DNA of 64,000 nt from Mycobacteriales bacterium. GTDB taxonomy: Bacteria > Actinomycetota > Actinomycetes > Mycobacteriales > Mycobacteriaceae. The stretch's first letter is position 1. The number at the start of each line of letters is the position of its first letter. Both the position numbers and the translations under genes were made by a program. Below the pieces are notes generated by a model. It searched no databases and was not told where the DNA came from. It was given only the letters and a program-made list of their open reading frames with translations. The stretch is taken from the NCBI GenBank assembly GCA_018376445.1, contig JAHABL010000004.1, positions 112,334 through 176,333 of the forward strand, in the 5' to 3' direction. This document shows positions 16,759 through 25,968 of the stretch, piece after piece.

Positions 16759-17862
16759 CTAGACCAGCTTGTATAGCCAGTTATGGTCGTCAGCGAGTTC
16801 GCCGCGCTGAATACCGGTGAGGGTGGCACGCATCTTCATGGTGATGTCGCCAGACTTCCCCTCGTTGACTGTGAATTCGCCATCGCGGGACTTGAAAGTA
16901 CCGATGGGGTTAATGACGGCGGCGGTGCCGCAGGCAAAGGCTTCGGTAATTTCACCCTTGGCTACCCGGTCGGCCAGCTCAGTCATTGTAATAACGCGCT
17001 CTTCGACGGTATAGCCCAAATCCTGGGCGACGGTCTTCAAGGAGTCCCGGGTAATACCTGGGAGCAGTGATCCCGACAGGGCTGGGGTAATGACGGTAAC
17101 GTCATCACCATCCTGGGCGACGAACATGACATTCATTCCGCCCATTTCTTCAATGTTTTCTCGCTTTATAGCGTCAAGCCACAGCACCTGGTCGCAACCC
17201 TGCTTATCGGCAGCATCTTGGGCGGCAAGGGAAGCTGCATAGTTGCCGGCGAACTTTGCGGCGCCAGTGCCTCCGGGGCAAGCACGCACGTATTCGTGTG
17301 ACACCCACACCGTCACCGGCTGCACACCTTTTGCGAAGTAGGCACCGGCAGGAGAAGCAATAAGGACATAGGTGAATTTCTTGGCCGGGTGAACACCTAG
17401 ACCAGCCTCCGTGGCGAACATGAAAGGACGGAGGTAGAGGCACTCCTCGCCACCTGGCTGGGGAACCCAGTCCTGGTCAATGGCGATGAGTTCCTTAATT
17501 GAGTCAATAAAGTCTTCCTCGGAAAGCTTAGGCATAGCCATGCGCTCCGCAGAGGCTTGGAAGCGAGCTGCATTGGCGTCGGGGCGGAAGGTCACAATCT
17601 CGCCATCAGCGTGGCGGTAGGCCTTCAAACCTTCGAAGATAGCCTGGCCGTAATGCAAAACCATGTAGGCAGGGTCGACGGAGAAGGGAGCATAGGGCAC
17701 CACACGATGGTTGTGCCAGCCTTTACCTTCTTCGTAGTCGATAACGACCATATGGTCGGTGAAGTAGCGGCCGAAACCGGGGTTTTCGAGAATAGCTGTG
17801 CGTTCTGCAGCGGTACGGGGGTGCTCAGAACGCTGAATATCAAAAGTAGAGTGTTGAGCCAT
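16759..17862 (-). CDS. ilvE: Branched-chain amino acid aminotransferase
   Basis: PLP enzyme of fold type IV that makes valine, leucine and isoleucine from their keto acids. The 367-residue protein has VLHYGQAIFEGLKAY, YLRPFMFATE, KFAGNYAASL (PLP Lys in the family's K-x-GGNYA-like segment) and EAFACGTAAVINPIG near the C-terminus. The ATG at 17862 is taken because the family N-terminus begins there; the frame up to 17922 adds unrelated residues. CATAAT stands just before the ATG, so the leader is very short. In Mycobacterium gcvT and pepB lie between ilvE and dlaT; here they are absent. Confidence 0.94.
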   Translation of the reverse strand: MAQHSTFDIQRSEHPRTAAERTAILENPGFGRYFTDHMVVIDYEEGKGWHNHRVVPYAPFSVDPAYMVLHYGQAIFEGLKAYRHADGEIVTFRPDANAARFQASAERMAMPKLSEEDFIDSIKELIAIDQDWVPQPGGEECLYLRPFMFATEAGLGVHPAKKFTYVLIASPAGAYFAKGVQPVTVWVSHEYVRACPGGTGAAKFAGNYAASLAAQDAADKQGCDQVLWLDAIKRENIEEMGGMNVMFVAQDGDDVTVITPALSGSLLPGITRDSLKTVAQDLGYTVEERVITMTELADRVAKGEITEAFACGTAAVINPIGTFKSRDGEFTVNEGKSGDITMKMRATLTGIQRGELADDHNWLYKLV

Positions 17863-18054
17863 GGGAATTATGCTACTCCACTTCGCGTTTTTCCCCGATG
17901 AGGCCAGATTTTCTTTGCACAATGAGCGTGATTTCGGTGAGCGTCTGCCAGGAGTTCTCCACAGAATCCTTGTCTGCGCGCACTATTGCGACTGAGCTGA
18001 GAGCATCCGCAGGGTACTCTAGAGGGCATACGTACCCCTGCAAGGAGTTGTGCC

Positions 18055-20124
18055 ATGTCCGTCTCAGTAACACTTCCCGAACTCGGTGAGTCAGTGGCGG
18101 AGGGAACCGTCACCCGCTGGTTAAAGAACGTTGGGGATTCTGTTGCACAAGATGAGCCCCTAGTCGAGATCGCCACAGACAAGGTCGACACCGAGATTCC
18201 TTCCCCCGTGTGTGGTGTCATTGTCGAGATCTGCGCATGGGAAGATGACACCGTCGAAATCGGCGGCTTGCTAGCCCGCATTGCCGACCCTACCGAAGCT
18301 GCCGCAGCACTCGGTAGCCCCGTAATGACCGGATCCGGTAGTGGTGCCGCCAGCACTGTTCCCTTCCCGGAAGTGTCCGACGCACGCGCGCAGGAGCATG
18401 TCACAGTCGACAAAACAGCGGAGCTCCCTGAGCCAGCCTCCACATCTTCCTTCCAACCACACGACAATGCCTCTGGCGCACCTGCAACCGCTTCATCCTC
18501 CGCAACACCACACCATGCTGCCCATGCCGACTCCACGTCGCAGGACGATGACGCAGAAGAAGCACAGTACTTCGAAGTACTCATGCCCGAGCTTGGCGAA
18601 TCCGTCACTGAGGGGACAATTACTCGCTGGTGCAAAAAACTCGGCGAAAAAATCTCTGAAGATGAGCCCCTGCTGGAAGTATCAACCGACAAGGTTGATA
18701 CCGAAATCCCCTCCCCCGCCGACGGTATCCTCGTGCAAATCTGCGCGGTGGAGGACGACACTGTCCCCGTCGGACAAGTATTGGCTGTGCTACAGGTGGG
18801 TGGAACTGCCCCTGATCCCGCCGACTTAGTTGGGGACTATGGGACAGCAACCGATGTGTCGGCAGAGTCCGAGGGTAAGGACGAGAGTACGACCACCGCT
18901 CTGCTGACTGCCACGGCGACTTCCCTTGACGATGTCATTGCATCTGGCTCAACTATATCTGACACTGCAGAGGGGGACGACACGGAGCCCACCGGCACCC
19001 CCAGCGATGTTTCTGCCAACACCACTGCCGAGAAGACGACTCCCGCTGGTATAGCACCCAAAGTACCGCAGACCGCCCCCTCATTCGACGATGTTCCTGG
19101 CGTTACCAGCTTCGGCGACACCCCGCGGGCCAGTACCGATCACAGCTACGTCACCCCCCTAGTCCGCAAACTAGCCGCCGACAAAGGTGTCGATCTTGCT
19201 GATGTCAAGGGAACCGGCTTGGGAGGACGCATCCTCAAGAAAGACATCCTGGGCTATGCTGCCGAACGGGAACGTCGCGCTGCTGCCGCAGCCGCCGCAG
19301 CCACCGCAAGCGCTGCTGCCTTGGGCACATCCGCGATGACGAGTGCAGTTGGGGGCATCCTCACTACTACCACCGACGACAGAGTTGGGGGAGCTGAACT
19401 CCGTGGCACTACGCGGCCAGCATCCCCTGTTCGGCAGTCCGCCGCCCGCGCCGCGCTATCCGCCGTCCACCACACCGCACCCGTCTCGCAGGTCTTCGAA
19501 GTTGACCTCACCACGCTCCTGCGCCAGCTAGTATCGGACCGTTCTGCTGAACCCTCCTTGGCATTGTCCCTTCGAGCATGCGTCGCCTACACGGTCGCGA
19601 GGGTCCTGCTTCATCATCCTGTCATGAACGCGAGCTATGACAAGCAACACCAACTCATTTCCTACCACGAGGACATCGACCTTTCGGTCGGTATTGATAC
19701 CCCACAGGGGCTTCTCTGCCCCGTCCTCCACCATGCTGACCAGTGCAGCCTCGCAGAAATCGGGCAGCGTCTGCAGGAGATGGAAGACCGGTGCTTGAGC
19801 GGCAACCTGACGCCCGGCGACCTCAGTGGTGGCACCTTTGCGCTGGCTCACCCCAGCGCAAGTGGAGCGCTCTGGGAAACCCCCATGGTTATTCCGCCCC
19901 AATCTGCCGCACTCGCCGTAGGCAACCCGGTGCAGCGCCCCGTCGTGGTTGAAGACGCAGGCGGTAGCGCCATCGCTATTCGCGCGATGAGCTATCTAAC
20001 GCTGAGCTACGACTCCTGCCTGGTCGATGCTTCTACAGCAAGCAGCTTCCTCCGCGATGTACAAGACGCCCTTCAGGAAGCGAGCTTCCTCGACGATATT
20101 GATGATGTGAATGGACTCTCTTAA
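18055..20124 (+). CDS. dlaT: Dihydrolipoamide acyltransferase (E2) with degenerate acyltransferase active site
   Basis: E2 chain of a 2-oxo acid dehydrogenase, 689 residues. It has two lipoyl domains with lipoylated lysines at K43 (ATDKVDTE) and K213 (STDKVDTE), each followed by a Pro/Thr/Ser-rich linker. An E3/E1-binding domain follows at about 362-400 (TPLVRKLAADKGVDLADV, GRILKKDIL), then an Ala-rich hinge and a catalytic-fold domain from about 460. The active-site motif D-H-R-x-x-D-G is replaced by D653-S-C-L-V-D-A659, so the catalytic His and the Gly are gone. The SGGTFTLTN-type segment is also altered (SGGTFALAHPSASG). The frame is intact with no stop or shift. It may still act as a lipoyl carrier and scaffold. 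lipB overlaps its end by 14 bases, and lipA follows. Confidence 0.88.
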   Translation: MSVSVTLPELGESVAEGTVTRWLKNVGDSVAQDEPLVEIATDKVDTEIPSPVCGVIVEICAWEDDTVEIGGLLARIADPTEAAAALGSPVMTGSGSGAASTVPFPEVSDARAQEHVTVDKTAELPEPASTSSFQPHDNASGAPATASSSATPHHAAHADSTSQDDDAEEAQYFEVLMPELGESVTEGTITRWCKKLGEKISEDEPLLEVSTDKVDTEIPSPADGILVQICAVEDDTVPVGQVLAVLQVGGTAPDPADLVGDYGTATDVSAESEGKDESTTTALLTATATSLDDVIASGSTISDTAEGDDTEPTGTPSDVSANTTAEKTTPAGIAPKVPQTAPSFDDVPGVTSFGDTPRASTDHSYVTPLVRKLAADKGVDLADVKGTGLGGRILKKDILGYAAERERRAAAAAAAATASAAALGTSAMTSAVGGILTTTTDDRVGGAELRGTTRPASPVRQSAARAALSAVHHTAPVSQVFEVDLTTLLRQLVSDRSAEPSLALSLRACVAYTVARVLLHHPVMNASYDKQHQLISYHEDIDLSVGIDTPQGLLCPVLHHADQCSLAEIGQRLQEMEDRCLSGNLTPGDLSGGTFALAHPSASGALWETPMVIPPQSAALAVGNPVQRPVVVEDAGGSAIAIRAMSYLTLSYDSCLVDASTASSFLRDVQDALQEASFLDDIDDVNGLS

Positions 20125-20863
20125 TACTGACTCCTCCCCAATCTCATCACGCGCATCCCGCCTCCCCTTCGACTATCGGTGGCTGGGGGAGGTGGACTAT
20201 GACATCGCATGGGAGTGGCAGGAGGCCGAAACCGCCCGGCGCAAGGCTAGCGTGCAGGACCCATCACAGGCAGCAGAAGCCCGCGATGTGGTGTTCCTCC
20301 TCACCCACCCTTCCGTTTACACAGCTGGAAGGATGACGGAAGACAGTGATTTGCCCGACAATGGTGCCCGCGTAGTTTCCATTAATCGGGGTGGACGGAT
20401 CACGTGGCATGGCCCTGGACAACTCGTCGGCTATCCCATCATTAAGCTGGCAGAGCCCTTAGACGTTATCGCTTTCGTACGCCGCACCGAAGAAGCCCTC
20501 ATCCGTGTCGTCACTGATCTGGGAGTACCGGCGGGCCGGGTACATGGGCGGTCGGGAGTGTGGGTCCCCAGCGACGCCGCGCTAGGGCTACCCGGAAATC
20601 GGCCAGAACGAAAGGTCGCCGCACTGGGTTACCATCTGACGGGCGGGGTGAGCCAACATGGTTTTGCCATTAACTGTTGTAACTCACTCGAGCCCTATAC
20701 CCATATTGTGCCCTGCGGCATCACCGACGCCGCCGTCACCACTCTGTCTCTCGAAGTCGGCCGAACCGTCACCCCCACCGACATCCTGCCAGCAGTACAG
20801 CACTATTTTCAGCTGGCACTGGACGGTGAACTCGGGCTCACCGAAGGGGAGATTCCGCGATGA
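20111..20863 (+). CDS. lipB: Octanoyl-[acyl carrier protein]:protein N-octanoyltransferase
   Basis: Transfers octanoyl groups from acyl carrier protein to lipoyl-domain lysines. The 250-residue protein shows INRGGRITWHGPGQLVGYPII, RKVAALGYHL with the catalytic Lys, and HIVPCGI with the nucleophile Cys (about C202). Two short stretches, around residue 50 and 150-160, are longer than in most relatives. It overlaps dlaT upstream by 14 bases and lipA downstream by 4 (ATGA), so acceptor protein, octanoyl transfer and sulfur insertion are translated in one coupled unit. Confidence 0.94.
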   Translation: MDSLNTDSSPISSRASRLPFDYRWLGEVDYDIAWEWQEAETARRKASVQDPSQAAEARDVVFLLTHPSVYTAGRMTEDSDLPDNGARVVSINRGGRITWHGPGQLVGYPIIKLAEPLDVIAFVRRTEEALIRVVTDLGVPAGRVHGRSGVWVPSDAALGLPGNRPERKVAALGYHLTGGVSQHGFAINCCNSLEPYTHIVPCGITDAAVTTLSLEVGRTVTPTDILPAVQHYFQLALDGELGLTEGEIPR

Positions 20864-21867
20864 AAGACTTGTCCGACGACCGGAAACTGCTCCGCATCGA
20901 ACGTCGCAACGCAACACACCCCATCGAGAAGAAACCGCCCTGGATCCGTACCACAGCCCGCACCGGCCCCCACTACCAAGATATGAAGTCGCTTGTCGAC
21001 GGGGCGTCACTGCACACCGTGTGTCAGGAGGCTGGCTGCCCCAACGCCTATGAATGTTGGGAGGACCGCGAGGCCACATTCCTTATTGGCGGCAGCCGTT
21101 GTTCGCGCCGCTGTGACTTTTGCCAGATCGATTCTGGCAAGCCACTACCGCTGGATCCTGATGAGCCGCGGCGCGTGGCCGAGAGCGTGCGCCACCTTCA
21201 TCTCCACTACTCCACCATCACTGGGGTCACCCGAGATGACCTCCCAGATGAAGGAGCATGGCTCTATGCAGAAACCGTACGGGAGATTCATCGGCTGAAC
21301 CCGGAAACGGGGGTCGAAAACCTTATTCCCGACTTCCATGCTAGGCCCGATTTACTCGACCAGGTCTTTGCGGCACGTCCAGAGGTCCTTGCACACAATG
21401 TGGAGACCGTTCCGCGTGTGATGAAGGATATCCGCCCCGCCTTCACCTACGAGAAATCCCTATCCGTGCTTACCCAGGCACACGACTATGGGCTCATCAC
21501 CAAATCGAATCTCATTCTCGGTATGGGGGAAGAACCTACTGAAGTGGAGGAAGCCCTCGTCGATCTCCATGCAGCAGGCTGCGACATCATCACGATTACT
21601 CAATACCTGCGGCCCTCTCCGCTGCACCATCCAGTCGATCGGTGGGTGAAGCCAGAAGAATTTCTGGCTCACGCTGACCTTGCCCGCCGGATTGGCTTTG
21701 CAGGGGTAATGGCAGGGCCTCTGGTGCGATCGAGTTACCGCGCCGGGCAACTTTATGCGCAAGCGATGCAGCATCTCGGTCGGCCTTTGCCCCCACAGCT
21801 CCAGCATCTTTCCGGCAGCAAGGGTGCCTCGCAGGAAATACATAATCTCATCCATCGCCTACACTAG
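20860..21867 (+). CDS. lipA: Lipoyl synthase (radical SAM)
   Basis: Radical S-adenosylmethionine enzyme that inserts two sulfur atoms into protein-bound octanoyl groups. The 335-residue protein has the auxiliary 4Fe-4S cysteines in CQEAGCPNAYECW and the radical SAM motif C-x3-C-x2-C in CSRRCDFCQIDSG. RPDLLDQVFAARPEVLAHNVETV and the C-terminal GPLVRSSYRAGQ follow. The start overlaps the lipB stop as ATGA. The lipoyl-enzyme route is intact here although the E2 active site upstream is not. Confidence 0.96.
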   Translation: MKDLSDDRKLLRIERRNATHPIEKKPPWIRTTARTGPHYQDMKSLVDGASLHTVCQEAGCPNAYECWEDREATFLIGGSRCSRRCDFCQIDSGKPLPLDPDEPRRVAESVRHLHLHYSTITGVTRDDLPDEGAWLYAETVREIHRLNPETGVENLIPDFHARPDLLDQVFAARPEVLAHNVETVPRVMKDIRPAFTYEKSLSVLTQAHDYGLITKSNLILGMGEEPTEVEEALVDLHAAGCDIITITQYLRPSPLHHPVDRWVKPEEFLAHADLARRIGFAGVMAGPLVRSSYRAGQLYAQAMQHLGRPLPPQLQHLSGSKGASQEIHNLIHRLH

Positions 21868-21972
21868 AACTATCTCATGAGCAGCTGAGCTCATAGCAGA
21901 CAAGGCATTGTTGCGAGGCACTACGCCTGTTTGCCACTTATGTCCATGCACCGCACTAATTGAGGGAGAGTA

Positions 21973-22749
21973 ATGGCTAAAAAGGACAAGCCGCTGGCCG
22001 AAATGACCAAGGAAGAGCGGAAAGAAGCCCGCCAGGCTAAGCGTAAGGGCCGCATCAACACCATTAAACAGGTGTGGACCGCCTTTAATATGCAGCGCAA
22101 AGAGGACAAGTGGCTGCTCCCCATCATGATTGCTGTGCTAGTGGCCGTCCTCCTTGTCGTTGTGCTCGTTACTTATTTCTTTATGAATGGGTCCTGGGTG
22201 ACCTGGCTCTTCATGGTTATCGCTGGTATCTTGCTCGGCGTCATGCTGGATATGGTGATCTTCACTCGTCGGATGACCAACAGCCTCTACGCGAAGGCAG
22301 ACGGTCAGCCCGGCATGGCCGGGTGGGTCCTCTCCCAGTTGAAGGGCACCTGGCGTGTCCAGCAGACGGTAGCGGGCAACGCTAACTTGGATGTTGTGCA
22401 CCGAGTGGTGGGACGCCCGGGCGTCATCCTAGTCGGCGAAGGTAACCACTCCCGACTGCGCGGATTGATGCAGGGCGAAAAGCGAAAGCTTGCCCGTGTG
22501 GTGGGGGATACTCCGATCTACGAGATTTACGTCGGTCACGGTGAAGACGAAGTGGAGATGAAGAAGCTTGAACGCACTATCAAGCGCCTCCCCAAGAACA
22601 TTGACCGTGACAAAGTCGACTTCATTCAGCATCGTCTGGAGTCTTTGGCGGCAAAGTCCGGCATGATGGGAATGCCCAAGGGTCCCATGCCGGCCGGCGT
22701 TAAGGTGCGTAATGTGCAGCGCTCAGCCCGGCGACGCACACAACGTTAA
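21973..22749 (+). CDS. DUF4191 family membrane protein (Rv2219-like)
   Basis: A conserved actinobacterial protein of unknown function, 258 residues. A charged start (KKDKPLAEMTKEERKEARQ) precedes two membrane helices (about IMIAVLVAVLLVVVLVTYFF and WLFMVIAGILLGVML). A soluble C-terminal domain with VVGRPGVILVGEG and a very basic end follows. It sits between lipA and glnA1 as in Mycobacterium. GGGAGAG lies 8 bases before the ATG. No function can be assigned. Confidence 0.85.
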   Translation: MAKKDKPLAEMTKEERKEARQAKRKGRINTIKQVWTAFNMQRKEDKWLLPIMIAVLVAVLLVVVLVTYFFMNGSWVTWLFMVIAGILLGVMLDMVIFTRRMTNSLYAKADGQPGMAGWVLSQLKGTWRVQQTVAGNANLDVVHRVVGRPGVILVGEGNHSRLRGLMQGEKRKLARVVGDTPIYEIYVGHGEDEVEMKKLERTIKRLPKNIDRDKVDFIQHRLESLAAKSGMMGMPKGPMPAGVKVRNVQRSARRRTQR

Positions 22750-22818
22750 CCACACAAATACATAGGTCGGTAGTTCTGCGAGCCCTACTTAACTACTGGC
22801 TTTTCCCTCTACCCTTTT

Positions 22819-22864
22819 CACAACCGCTGTTGGAATTCTCCCCTGATTCGCTACAGCGGTTGTG
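22819..22864 (+). terminator. Probable terminator between the DUF4191 gene and glnA1
   Basis: CACAACCGCTGT and ACAGCGGTTGTG form a perfect 12-bp stem around a 22-base loop, followed by GTGTATTTTTC. It separates the lipoate-side transcript from the glnA1 promoter. Confidence 0.65.
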
Positions 22865-22952
22865 GTGTATTTTTCCCGGTCCGTGCAGGATAGAGCCATT
22901 TTAGGGGTGAGTACGGCCACGGCAACCCTTTTTTAACCGAAAAAGCGGTTGC

Positions 22953-22968
22953 GTAACACGTCGGAAAC
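22953..22968 (+). promoter_or_regulatory. GlnR-type nitrogen-response box upstream of glnA1
   Basis: GTAAC-ACGTCG-GAAAC matches the GTnAC-n6-GAAAC form of the actinobacterial GlnR box. It ends 6 bases before a TTGACT -35 element, the usual place for an activator site. The regulator gene itself is not in the window. Confidence 0.6.
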
Positions 22969-22974
22969 ACGACC

Positions 22975-23004
22975 TTGACTCCCGAGCAACACCTGCCCTT
23001 TAAA
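22975..23004 (+). promoter_or_regulatory. Promoter of glnA1
   Basis: TTGACT, an 18-base spacer and TTTAAA, lying just after the GlnR-type box and about 50 bases before the start codon. Confidence 0.55.
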
Positions 23005-23052
23005 GTTGAGAGATCACCGGGCTAAAGCCGGTCTCAACCAAGGAGAATTACC

Positions 23053-24489
23053 GTGGGATTTACCAGTCCTCAAGAAGTTGTCGATTACATCAAGGCTGAA
23101 GAGGTCGAACTCGTCGATATTCGCTTCACCGATCTGCCAGGTATGGAACAGCACTTCACCATTGACGCTGCTGATTTCACCGTGGAAGCAATGGAAGATG
23201 GCCTCGCTTTTGACGGCTCTTCCATCCGTGGCTTCGCCACCATTGACGAATCCGATATGTCGCTCCTCCCCGACCTGTCTCGCGCCCGACTCGACCCCTT
23301 CCGTGAGGCCAAGACCCTTAACGTGGAATTCTTCGTCCACAACCCCCGCACTCGCGAGCCTTACAGCCGCGACCCACGAAACGTTGCACGCAAAGCAGAA
23401 GAGTACCTCATTTCCACCGGCATTGCTGATACCTGCTACTTCGGTGCTGAGGCGGAGTTTTACGTTTTCAATAGCGTCCGCTACGCCACTGAGATGAACA
23501 CCGGTTTTTACGAGATTGATTCCGAAGAAGCGTGGTGGAACCGCGGCAAGGAACTTGACCTCGACGGTACCCCCAACCGTGGCTACAAGTCCCGCCTGAA
23601 GGGCGGCTACTTCCCAGTCGCCCCATACGACCACTACCAGGATCTCCGCGACCAGATGTGCCGTTACCTGCGTAATGCCGGTTTCACACTGGAACGCGCC
23701 CACCACGAGGTTGGTAACGGTGGCCAGATGGAAATCAACTACCGCTTCGATACCCTTCTTCACGCCGCAGACGATGTGCAGCTGTTTAAATACATCATCA
23801 AGAACACCGCCTGGGAAAACGGTCTTACCGCTACCTTCATGCCGAAGCCGCTGTTCGGTGATAACGGATCCGGCATGCACGCCCACATGTCCCTTTGGAA
23901 GGAAGGTAAGCCCCTCTTCTACGACGAGAACGGCTATGGCGGCCTTTCGGATCTCGCCCGCTACTTCATCGGTGGCATCCTCGAGCATGCGGCAGCAGTA
24001 CTGGCCTTCACCAACCCCACCATCAACTCTTACAAGCGTCTGGTGAAGGGTTACGAAGCTCCCGTCAACCTGGCCTACTCCCAGGGCAACCGCTCCGCCT
24101 GTGTGCGCATCCCACTAACCGGCAACAACCCCAAGGCCAAGCGCATCGAGTTCCGTTGCCCTGACCCCTCCTCTAACCCCTACCTGGCTTTCTCCGCCAT
24201 GCTGATGGCCGGTTTGGACGGCATTAAGAACCGTATTGAGCCGATGGCACCCATTGACAAGGACCTCTACGAGCTGCCACCGGAGGAAGCCAAGAATATT
24301 CCGCAGACCCCGGGAACCCTTGAGGAAGCATTGGAGGCGCTGGAAAAGGATCACGACTTCCTGACTGAAGGCGACGTGTTCACCGAAGATCTCATCAGCA
24401 CCTGGATCAATTACAAGCGCAGTGTGGAACTCGACGCCGCACGTCTGCGTCCCGCCCCGGTGGAATTCGAACTGTACTTCGACTGCTAG
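23053..24489 (+). CDS. glnA1: Glutamine synthetase type I-beta
   Basis: Main ammonium-assimilating enzyme, a cytoplasmic dodecamer that makes glutamine from glutamate, ammonia and ATP. The 478-residue protein has LAFDGSSIRGF, the GAEAEFYVF metal site, NGGQMEINYRF, the ATP-site segment KPLFGDNGSGMHAHMS, and the adenylylation loop DKDLYELPPEE. Its tyrosine falls at residue 406, the position known in M. tuberculosis. The GTG start follows AAGGAG. The modifying enzyme gene glnE lies 5 kb downstream, on the other strand. A GlnR-type box points to nitrogen control. Confidence 0.97.
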   Translation: MGFTSPQEVVDYIKAEEVELVDIRFTDLPGMEQHFTIDAADFTVEAMEDGLAFDGSSIRGFATIDESDMSLLPDLSRARLDPFREAKTLNVEFFVHNPRTREPYSRDPRNVARKAEEYLISTGIADTCYFGAEAEFYVFNSVRYATEMNTGFYEIDSEEAWWNRGKELDLDGTPNRGYKSRLKGGYFPVAPYDHYQDLRDQMCRYLRNAGFTLERAHHEVGNGGQMEINYRFDTLLHAADDVQLFKYIIKNTAWENGLTATFMPKPLFGDNGSGMHAHMSLWKEGKPLFYDENGYGGLSDLARYFIGGILEHAAAVLAFTNPTINSYKRLVKGYEAPVNLAYSQGNRSACVRIPLTGNNPKAKRIEFRCPDPSSNPYLAFSAMLMAGLDGIKNRIEPMAPIDKDLYELPPEEAKNIPQTPGTLEEALEALEKDHDFLTEGDVFTEDLISTWINYKRSVELDAARLRPAPVEFELYFDC

Positions 24490-24533
24490 GGTAAAGCCGT
24501 CAGCGCACTCCATGTGAGCTCGAGGATCATGGA

Positions 24534-25091
24534 CTAAGGCGCTTGCTCGCCCTGCGCTCGCATCTGCTTTTCCAGTGTCAGTAAGGCGACCTTGGTAGGC
24601 AACCCTCCGCGGTAGCCACCAAGGTCGCCGTTTGCGCGTATAACCCGGTGGCACGGTACGAGAATAGGCAGCGGGTTCGCCCCACAGGAAGCTCCCACGG
24701 CGCGCATTGCGTGAGGGTTTCCGATTGCCTCGGCAACCTCTTTGTACGAGCAAGTTGTGCCATACGGAATATGCCGAAGCTGCCGCTGCACCTGCAAGTC
24801 GAAGCCGTCGGAAAAGCGCCAGTCGAGGGGAATGTCGAAGCGCAGCCGCTCCCGAGCGAAATACTCCACGAGCTGAGTCTGTGCCGTATCCAGTAGCGAA
24901 CTTGTTTCCCTAACGGGCACTCCCAGCCGGGAGGCCACCTCAGTGGCCACTAGGTGAGGGTTTTCGGTTGGCAGCCCGACCCGTACGATGCCAACGGCAG
25001 TAGCTGCCAGGAGAATATCTCCGATAGGGGTGGATACAGTGCGAAAAGCGAGATACTCAGCGGGTGCCGAGGTGGCGTCGTCAGCAAACAT
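24534..25091 (-). CDS. ogt: Methylated-DNA--protein-cysteine S-methyltransferase
   Basis: Suicide repair protein that removes alkyl groups from O6-alkylguanine. The 185-residue protein has an N-terminal RNase H-like part and the C-terminal DNA-binding domain IPYGTTCSYKEVAEAIGNPHAMRAVG. The acceptor Cys lies in ILVPCHRVIRANGDLGGYRGG. The gene converges on glnA1 and stands before hmuV on the same strand. It belongs to the block that splits glnA1 from glnE, which are adjacent in Mycobacterium. Confidence 0.94.
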   Translation of the reverse strand: MFADDATSAPAEYLAFRTVSTPIGDILLAATAVGIVRVGLPTENPHLVATEVASRLGVPVRETSSLLDTAQTQLVEYFARERLRFDIPLDWRFSDGFDLQVQRQLRHIPYGTTCSYKEVAEAIGNPHAMRAVGASCGANPLPILVPCHRVIRANGDLGGYRGGLPTKVALLTLEKQMRAQGEQAP

Positions 25092-25158
25092 AAGTCTCCT
25101 TCAGAACCGGTGCCCTACCACAGTGTGTGCTCCGGGGTGGTAGTGCACCGGAAACGGA

Positions 25159-25968
25159 CTATGCCCGTTGGTAGTCGGAACGATCGGGCACGACGTGGAA
25201 GGAGCCCACTCCGTCTTCCACAATGCGCACGGGGGTGTTGTATACCCGGCTGAGAAGATCCACCGTAAGTACCTCACGAGGTTCGCCTTGCGCCACCACA
25301 GCGCCGTCTGCCAGGACAACAATGGTATCTGCATAGGCAGCAGCCAGGCCGAGGTCATGGAGAACAACCACGGCACCGACACCATGTGCAGCCCGCTCAC
25401 GGACTACCTGCATGAGCCGCTCTTGGTGCTGAATATCAAGTGCTGCGGTGGGCTCATCCAACATGAGGATAGGGGTTCGTTGTGCTAACACACGGGCCAT
25501 CGAGACGCGTGCGCGTTCGCCACCAGACAGTTCATTGAAGAGCTTGGGGAGGAACTGTTCCACATCCATGGCGGCGATTGCCCCTGCGATTGCCTCTGCG
25601 TCCTCTGCTGCCTGCGGAGTGCGCGTCCAGGGGGCTCGACCCATCTCGATAACTTCGCTCACCAAGAATTCGAAACCGACATGGTTACTCTGGGTAAGCA
25701 CCGCTCGGCGGTGGGACAATTCGCGGACGGAAAGGGAGGTAAGGTCGTCACCGCACACAGAGACGCTTCCTGCAGAAATAGGGAGATCCCCGGCAAGGAC
25801 ACTAAGAAGCGTAGACTTACCGGCACCGTTAGGGCCAACAAGGGCGATAACCTCACCTGCATGCACTGTTACGGAGACATCGTTGAGAATGCTGCGCTTG
25901 GAACGGACACAGCCAACATGGTTGGCTTCTATGACGGTAGAACCATTGACGATAGGTGTAGTGCTCAT
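25159..25968 (-). CDS. hmuV: Heme/iron ABC transporter ATP-binding protein (HmuV-like)
   Basis: ATPase of a heme-type importer at the inner face of the membrane. The 269-residue protein has Walker A GPNGAGKSTLL, the Q-loop (LTQSNHVGF), the ABC signature LSGGERARV, Walker B ILMLDEPTAALD and the switch His (VVLHDLGLAAAY). The ATG at 25968 forms TAATG with the stop of the permease gene; a GTG at 25977 is less well placed. It is last in hmuT-hmuU-hmuV. Siderophore or cobalamin transporters share these motifs, so the substrate call depends on HmuT and the operon order. Confidence 0.85.
   Translation of the reverse strand: MSTTPIVNGSTVIEANHVGCVRSKRSILNDVSVTVHAGEVIALVGPNGAGKSTLLSVLAGDLPISAGSVSVCGDDLTSLSVRELSHRRAVLTQSNHVGFEFLVSEVIEMGRAPWTRTPQAAEDAEAIAGAIAAMDVEQFLPKLFNELSGGERARVSMARVLAQRTPILMLDEPTAALDIQHQERLMQVVRERAAHGVGAVVVLHDLGLAAAYADTIVVLADGAVVAQGEPREVLTVDLLSRVYNTPVRIVEDGVGSFHVVPDRSDYQRA

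Noticed and set aside
17868..18761. Ser-rich open frame of 297 codons on the minus strand
   Set aside because: Mirrors the acidic and Thr/Ala-rich lipoyl linkers of dlaT; no independent support.
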